This document shows positions 6,154-9,619 of a stretch of DNA of 9,619 nt, piece after piece; positions within the stretch are counted from its first letter, which is position 1, and every line of letters starts with the position of its first letter. The notes beneath the pieces were generated by a model. It had not been told where the DNA came from. It saw only the letters and a list, made by a program, of their open reading frames with translations, and did no database searches. The stretch lies in assembly GCA_001829395.1 (NCBI GenBank), contig MIBD01000001.1:8247-17865 (forward strand). Reading direction: 5' to 3'. The position numbers were made by a program, and so were the translations under genes. Source of the stretch: Spirochaetes bacterium GWF1_49_6 (lineage in GTDB: Bacteria; Spirochaetota; Brevinematia; Brevinematales; GWF1-51-8).

Positions 6154-6825
6154 GTGGAACAGTTCGAGAACGCCGACCAGAAGAAGATATTTAATAAAAT
6201 ATTCTCCGAGGGCAAGTATGAAGAACCGATTCTTCATCAGAAAGTCCTGAACCTGATAAAAAAACGAAAACTCGTCTATAGCAAGGTTCTCGATATCGGC
6301 GGGGGTAACGGGATGATGCTGGATATGCTCGATCCCGCCGCGGATAAGCATTCGGTGGATATCTCCGATACCGGAGTGGGCATCATGTGCGGGAAGGGGA
6401 TCCACGCGGTTTGCCACGACATATCGAGGGACATTCTGCCCTTCGGGGATAACAGTTTCGACCTCGTGATCTCGACCGAGGTGCTCGAGCATATCGTGAA
6501 CCCCGAGTTCGCGATAGCCGAGGCGTTCCGGGTGCTGAAGCCCGGCGGGACGTTTATCGCATCGGTACCCAATATCTATCAGTTGGCGACCTTTATCTTG
6601 ATTTTTCTGGATATCCCGCCGATTAACAGCGCGCGCTACGGGTCGATGCATTTCAGGGACTATACCAAGCGGTTATTTAAGAAGGCGCTCAAGGAACACG
6701 GGTTTGTCATAAAAAAAGTTATCGGCGATATCATCTTCCCGTTCAAAGGCGCGGTAAGCCGCTTTTTCGCGGGATTATTTCCCCGCCTCTCTCATAGAAT
6801 CATCGCGGTCTGTCAAAAACAATAA
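6154..6825 (+). CDS. Class I SAM-dependent methyltransferase (Methyltransf_11-like), paralogue of 2282-3049
   Basis: A 223-residue protein from the GTG at 6154; the frame stays open to a GTG at 6091 (244 residues), but promoter and SD favour the shorter form. It has the textbook SAM loop VLDIGGGNG (45-53), acidic D69 at the end of strand 2, DLVISTEVLEH (103-113) and LKPGG (128-132). The C-terminal part (about 138-222) shares ARYGS, HFRDYT, KEHGF and LFPRLSHRIIAVCQK with the protein at 2282-3049, in the same order and spacing. It is thus the most canonical enzyme of the four. The gene is followed after 12 bases by the YfhO-like gene, so the two are almost surely co-transcribed, which suggests a shared glycan or lipid-linked substrate. 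It is more GC-rich than the 3227 and 5279 genes. Confidence 0.9.
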   Translation: MEQFENADQKKIFNKIFSEGKYEEPILHQKVLNLIKKRKLVYSKVLDIGGGNGMMLDMLDPAADKHSVDISDTGVGIMCGKGIHAVCHDISRDILPFGDNSFDLVISTEVLEHIVNPEFAIAEAFRVLKPGGTFIASVPNIYQLATFILIFLDIPPINSARYGSMHFRDYTKRLFKKALKEHGFVIKKVIGDIIFPFKGAVSRFFAGLFPRLSHRIIAVCQKQ

Positions 6826-6837
6826 ATGGAGAAAAAT

Positions 6838-9420
6838 ATGAAAAAATCAACCTCATTCTGGATAACCATCATCGTTATCGCAATTGCAATTATACTGCCG
6901 TTATTTTTATTTTTCGACTCAATCTTTCTGGGTAAGGCGATACTCGGAATCGACGGAAACTATACCCTTCGTAATATCTACCGGAACGCTTTACTGAACG
7001 GGTCTATGTCGACATGGAATAGCGCGAACTGGCTGGGTATGAATATCGGAAATTTCTCAACCGTATTATGGATATTCTTCACTAAAATATTTACGCTCGA
7101 TATATCGGAAACATTGGCCTATGCTGTATCGATATCCGCATCGATTATTTTTACCTATCTTCTGCTGAAGAAGCTCGGCGCGGAATGGTACGCCGCGGTA
7201 TTCGGCGCGCTGACGTTCTCGTTTGCTCCGCACTTTATTTCGTTAGTCTACGCGGGGCATGTCGGGGTAGTGAGTCTCGTACCGTATCCCCCGATGATCC
7301 TATACTTCTTCCATATCGCGTTCGACCGCGCTAAATCCGGCATACTGAAAACAGTGGTATCGTTGATACTCGCAGGTATCGCCGCGAGTATGATGATCGG
7401 GAACGACCCCCAGCGCGGGATGTATATTGCCGTGCTGATTGCGGTATATACTCTGTTTCTAATATTCAGGAAAACTCCTCAAAAACCGGAAGTATCGATC
7501 GAATCCGTCCGCACTCCGGGGGATATTTTTCTCGATTTCGGGAAAGTCGGTATATTCCTGGGGGTGGCGCTTCTTTCGTCTGCGTTTACCCTCAGCGGCT
7601 TATTAGGTTCGACGGCGTTCCAGGGTAAACAAGCCGGAGTGACAGCGGAAGAGACGGTGGAGAGCGAAGCGCAGAAATGGGATTTTGCGACGCAGTGGTC
7701 GATGGACCCCCGCGAACTGCTCGATAATCTGGCATTCGGTTATCACGGTACTATTTCCGGCGACCCGCAGATGCCCTACTGGGGGACGAAGCCTTATTCC
7801 GGTAACAGCGAATCGGTCGGGTATTTTGTAATGATTTTCGCCATATTTGGAATAGTCTTCGGGTTCAAGCGGAAAGACTTTACAACTAAATTTTTCTTCT
7901 GGGGCGGGATGGTCGCGCTTCTGCTGTCGTTCGGGAAATGGCTCCCCGGTTCCCCGTTATTCTGGCTGTGGTACCATATCCCGATGATGGATAAACTGCG
8001 CGCACCCGCGAAATTTATCTCGGTATTCGCCCTGTCGTTCTCGATTATCGCGGCGTTTGGTTTCCAATGGGCGTTAGAGGCGATACGTAAGTATAAAAAG
8101 CCCGAGGATGCCCGCGACGCTAAAAAAACGGTGCAGACTCCTGAACGGAAACATTTCAATATTGTCATGTATTTTATTATCACTATTCTGGTGATCGGGT
8201 TCCTTTGGATGATCGGGGTGATGATGTCAGGGACGGGGATTATCGCGAGCCTCGGGAAAGCGCAGTATGATAATATGGTCGGCGCGTTACTGCGAATGAA
8301 TATCTATTCCGCGCTCACCCTCGCGGTATTCTACGCGGCATGGAGTTTCAGGAAGGAATCGGCGGTAAAGCTGGTATACACCATCCCGTTCGCGGTCTTT
8401 CTACTGTTCGAGGCGTGGAGTATCAACCTGTTCTTTATCAGTAAGTCCTATATTACACCGTCCGAATTTTTCCAGAAGGATGGAGTAGTCGACTTTCTGA
8501 CCAAAGACACGTCCCAGTACCGTGTGATGACCTCGATGAAGTTCTACCTGAACGGGCAGTTAGCTCCTATCCCGGTGACTATCGTCAGGGGACAATATCT
8601 TACCTATATCTTTCCATACTACAATATAGAGGCAATGGATGTTCCGGCGATGTCGCGTGTGGATGAGGATTATGACGCTTTCTTTAAGGCGATATTGACC
8701 CCCCCGGCCGGGACTGCGGTACAATCGCTGGACGACCTGATTAATCTGAATGTGCGCCTCCTCCAGATAGCTAATGTAAAGTACCTCATTACTGACGGTA
8801 ATTTTTATATGGGACAGCAGCCTCAGGTGATAGTCTATGCTCTGACCAATAATACGAATTTCTCATATATCGGAAGCGCTCTCGGAGCGTATAATAGAAC
8901 GCACTACATCTTCGCGGTAAAGAACACCCTTCCGAGAATAGGGCTTTTTACCTCGTATATCGCGGTAACTAATAACAACGATGCGTTGCAATACCTTGCC
9001 AACTCGGAGTTCGATTTCCATAAGCTAGCGGTAGTGCAGGGCGGCTTTCCCGACAACTCTACGAATATCGCGCGGGTCATCCCGCAGACGGTGACGGAGT
9101 ACAAACAGTGGTACATCAAGTGCGAGGTGGTATCGAACCACGGAGGTATCCTGATGAACGATATGCGGTACGACCCCACATGGAAAGTCTATGTGAACGG
9201 GAAGCCCGCGGAACTCCTGAAAGTGGATTATATTATGCAGGGAGTGAAGCTCGAGCCTGGGGATTGTACGGTTGAGTTTAAGTATGAGCCGAAGACAGGG
9301 TATTTATCGATATCGTTGGCGATGATTTGGGGAGGGCTGATTGCCGGCGCGATCTACGGGATTATTTACCTGATCGGGTATCTCCGCCGTAAGGACGACG
9401 AAGGTGATGCGCGGGGCTAA
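6838..9420 (+). CDS. YfhO-family polytopic membrane protein, probable GT-C glycosyltransferase
   Basis: An 860-residue protein. ATG at 6838 is chosen because GGAG at 6828-6831 lies 6 bases before it; an in-frame ATG at 6826 directly follows the previous stop and has no SD. About 13 hydrophobic helices fill residues 8 to about 540. A soluble, beta-rich domain (about 545-825) follows, then a last helix (about 826-850) and a charged tail. The first loop carries GIDGNY with D39, placed like the acidic residue of GT-C enzymes. The end of the soluble domain reads YDPTWKVYVNGKPAELLKVD, then GVKLEPGDCTVEFKYEP, the hallmark of YfhO proteins, and the length fits the family. Known: YfhO of Firmicutes adds sugars to lipoteichoic acid outside the membrane, using a polyprenyl-phosphate sugar. 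Inferred: transfer of a sugar to an envelope polymer; donor and acceptor are unknown. It shares an operon with the methyltransferase before it. No terminator is evident behind it. Confidence 0.85.
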   Translation: MKKSTSFWITIIVIAIAIILPLFLFFDSIFLGKAILGIDGNYTLRNIYRNALLNGSMSTWNSANWLGMNIGNFSTVLWIFFTKIFTLDISETLAYAVSISASIIFTYLLLKKLGAEWYAAVFGALTFSFAPHFISLVYAGHVGVVSLVPYPPMILYFFHIAFDRAKSGILKTVVSLILAGIAASMMIGNDPQRGMYIAVLIAVYTLFLIFRKTPQKPEVSIESVRTPGDIFLDFGKVGIFLGVALLSSAFTLSGLLGSTAFQGKQAGVTAEETVESEAQKWDFATQWSMDPRELLDNLAFGYHGTISGDPQMPYWGTKPYSGNSESVGYFVMIFAIFGIVFGFKRKDFTTKFFFWGGMVALLLSFGKWLPGSPLFWLWYHIPMMDKLRAPAKFISVFALSFSIIAAFGFQWALEAIRKYKKPEDARDAKKTVQTPERKHFNIVMYFIITILVIGFLWMIGVMMSGTGIIASLGKAQYDNMVGALLRMNIYSALTLAVFYAAWSFRKESAVKLVYTIPFAVFLLFEAWSINLFFISKSYITPSEFFQKDGVVDFLTKDTSQYRVMTSMKFYLNGQLAPIPVTIVRGQYLTYIFPYYNIEAMDVPAMSRVDEDYDAFFKAILTPPAGTAVQSLDDLINLNVRLLQIANVKYLITDGNFYMGQQPQVIVYALTNNTNFSYIGSALGAYNRTHYIFAVKNTLPRIGLFTSYIAVTNNNDALQYLANSEFDFHKLAVVQGGFPDNSTNIARVIPQTVTEYKQWYIKCEVVSNHGGILMNDMRYDPTWKVYVNGKPAELLKVDYIMQGVKLEPGDCTVEFKYEPKTGYLSISLAMIWGGLIAGAIYGIIYLIGYLRRKDDEGDARG

Positions 9421-9619
9421 CCCCATTACAGGATTACAGAAATACCGCCCTTGCGGTGGCGACTATCCGGGGCGCGTATTATTACAACGGGTATCAGGTG
9501 TAATATTACAGGTTTTTAAGATAACACCCGCAGAAAATGAGTTGAACCTGTTACCGGCATGCGGTAAACCTTGTCGAACCATGAATATGATGTGTAATAT
9601 GCTCGGGATTTGAAAATAT
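9421..9619. other. Non-coding tail without a supportable gene
   Basis: This stretch has two small hairpins, ACCGC/GCGGT (9444-9457) and TTACCG/CGGTAA (9551-9567), neither followed by a T run, so neither is a convincing terminator. A 12-bp palindrome, TGTAATATTACA, lies at 9499-9510. Weak promoter-like hexamers, TTGTCG (9571-9576) and TAATAT (9595-9600) with 18 bases between, could serve a gene to the right. The open frame at 9404-9613 shows no codon or motif evidence of being real. Confidence 0.5.

Noticed and set aside
6142..6651. Minus-strand open frames (6142-6651, 6276-6572) opposite the fourth methyltransferase
   Set aside because: Antisense shadows of a gene with textbook SAM motifs; no SD or promoter.
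9404..9613. 69-codon open frame overlapping the end of the YfhO gene
   Set aside because: It has no recognisable motif, a poor SD, and its sequence is rich in Cys, Pro and Gly without a domain pattern; it looks like chance.

Overview
The window holds seven protein-coding genes on both strands. Four of them encode class I S-adenosylmethionine (SAM) dependent methyltransferases. The others encode a membrane-anchored SMC/Rad50-like ATPase (cut by the left edge), a secreted lipoprotein and a YfhO-type polytopic membrane protein. No rRNA, tRNA, CRISPR array or insertion sequence is visible. The host is a bacterium with strong Shine-Dalgarno sites, near-consensus sigma-70 promoters and lipoprotein export. 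The somewhat relaxed lipobox and mixed base composition would fit a spirochaete or a similar diderm, but the sequence does not settle the taxon.

Left part (1-3049, minus strand): a methyltransferase gene (3049-2282) is followed after 28 bases by the ATPase gene (2255 to beyond base 1). The ATPase has Walker A near its start, a coiled coil interrupted by two membrane helices, and the signature and Walker B motifs close to the window edge. This is the layout of the YhaN-like group of Rad50/SbcC relatives. Its frame was checked codon by codon and is open from 2255 to 3.

Middle (3050-5983): a 177-base divergent promoter region with one sigma-70 type promoter on each strand feeds the left methyltransferase and a DUF268-like methyltransferase (3227-4000). 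Next comes a lipoprotein gene (4121-5137) as an insulated unit, with a perfect TTGACA-17-TATAAT promoter in front and a strong intrinsic terminator behind. A third methyltransferase (5279-5983) starts at TTG, and its Shine-Dalgarno site lies inside a perfect 9-bp inverted repeat. This middle part is clearly more AT-rich than either flank.

Right part (6097-9619): a promoter that lies inside the longest possible reading frame drives a fourth methyltransferase (6154-6825), followed 12 bases later by the YfhO-like gene (6838-9420). The last 199 bases hold no gene I can support.

Working hypothesis: the methyltransferases and the YfhO-like protein (GT-C fold, a family known to glycosylate cell-envelope polymers in Firmicutes) belong to a cell-surface glycan locus. 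The two methyltransferases at 2282-3049 and 6154-6825 are paralogues. No glycosyltransferase of the GT-A or GT-B type and no export or ligase gene lies in the window, so the substrate cannot be named. I see no convincing new defence or mobile system. The oddest points are the SD-masking inverted repeat, the atypical H-loop of the ATPase and the concentration of unlike methyltransferases.
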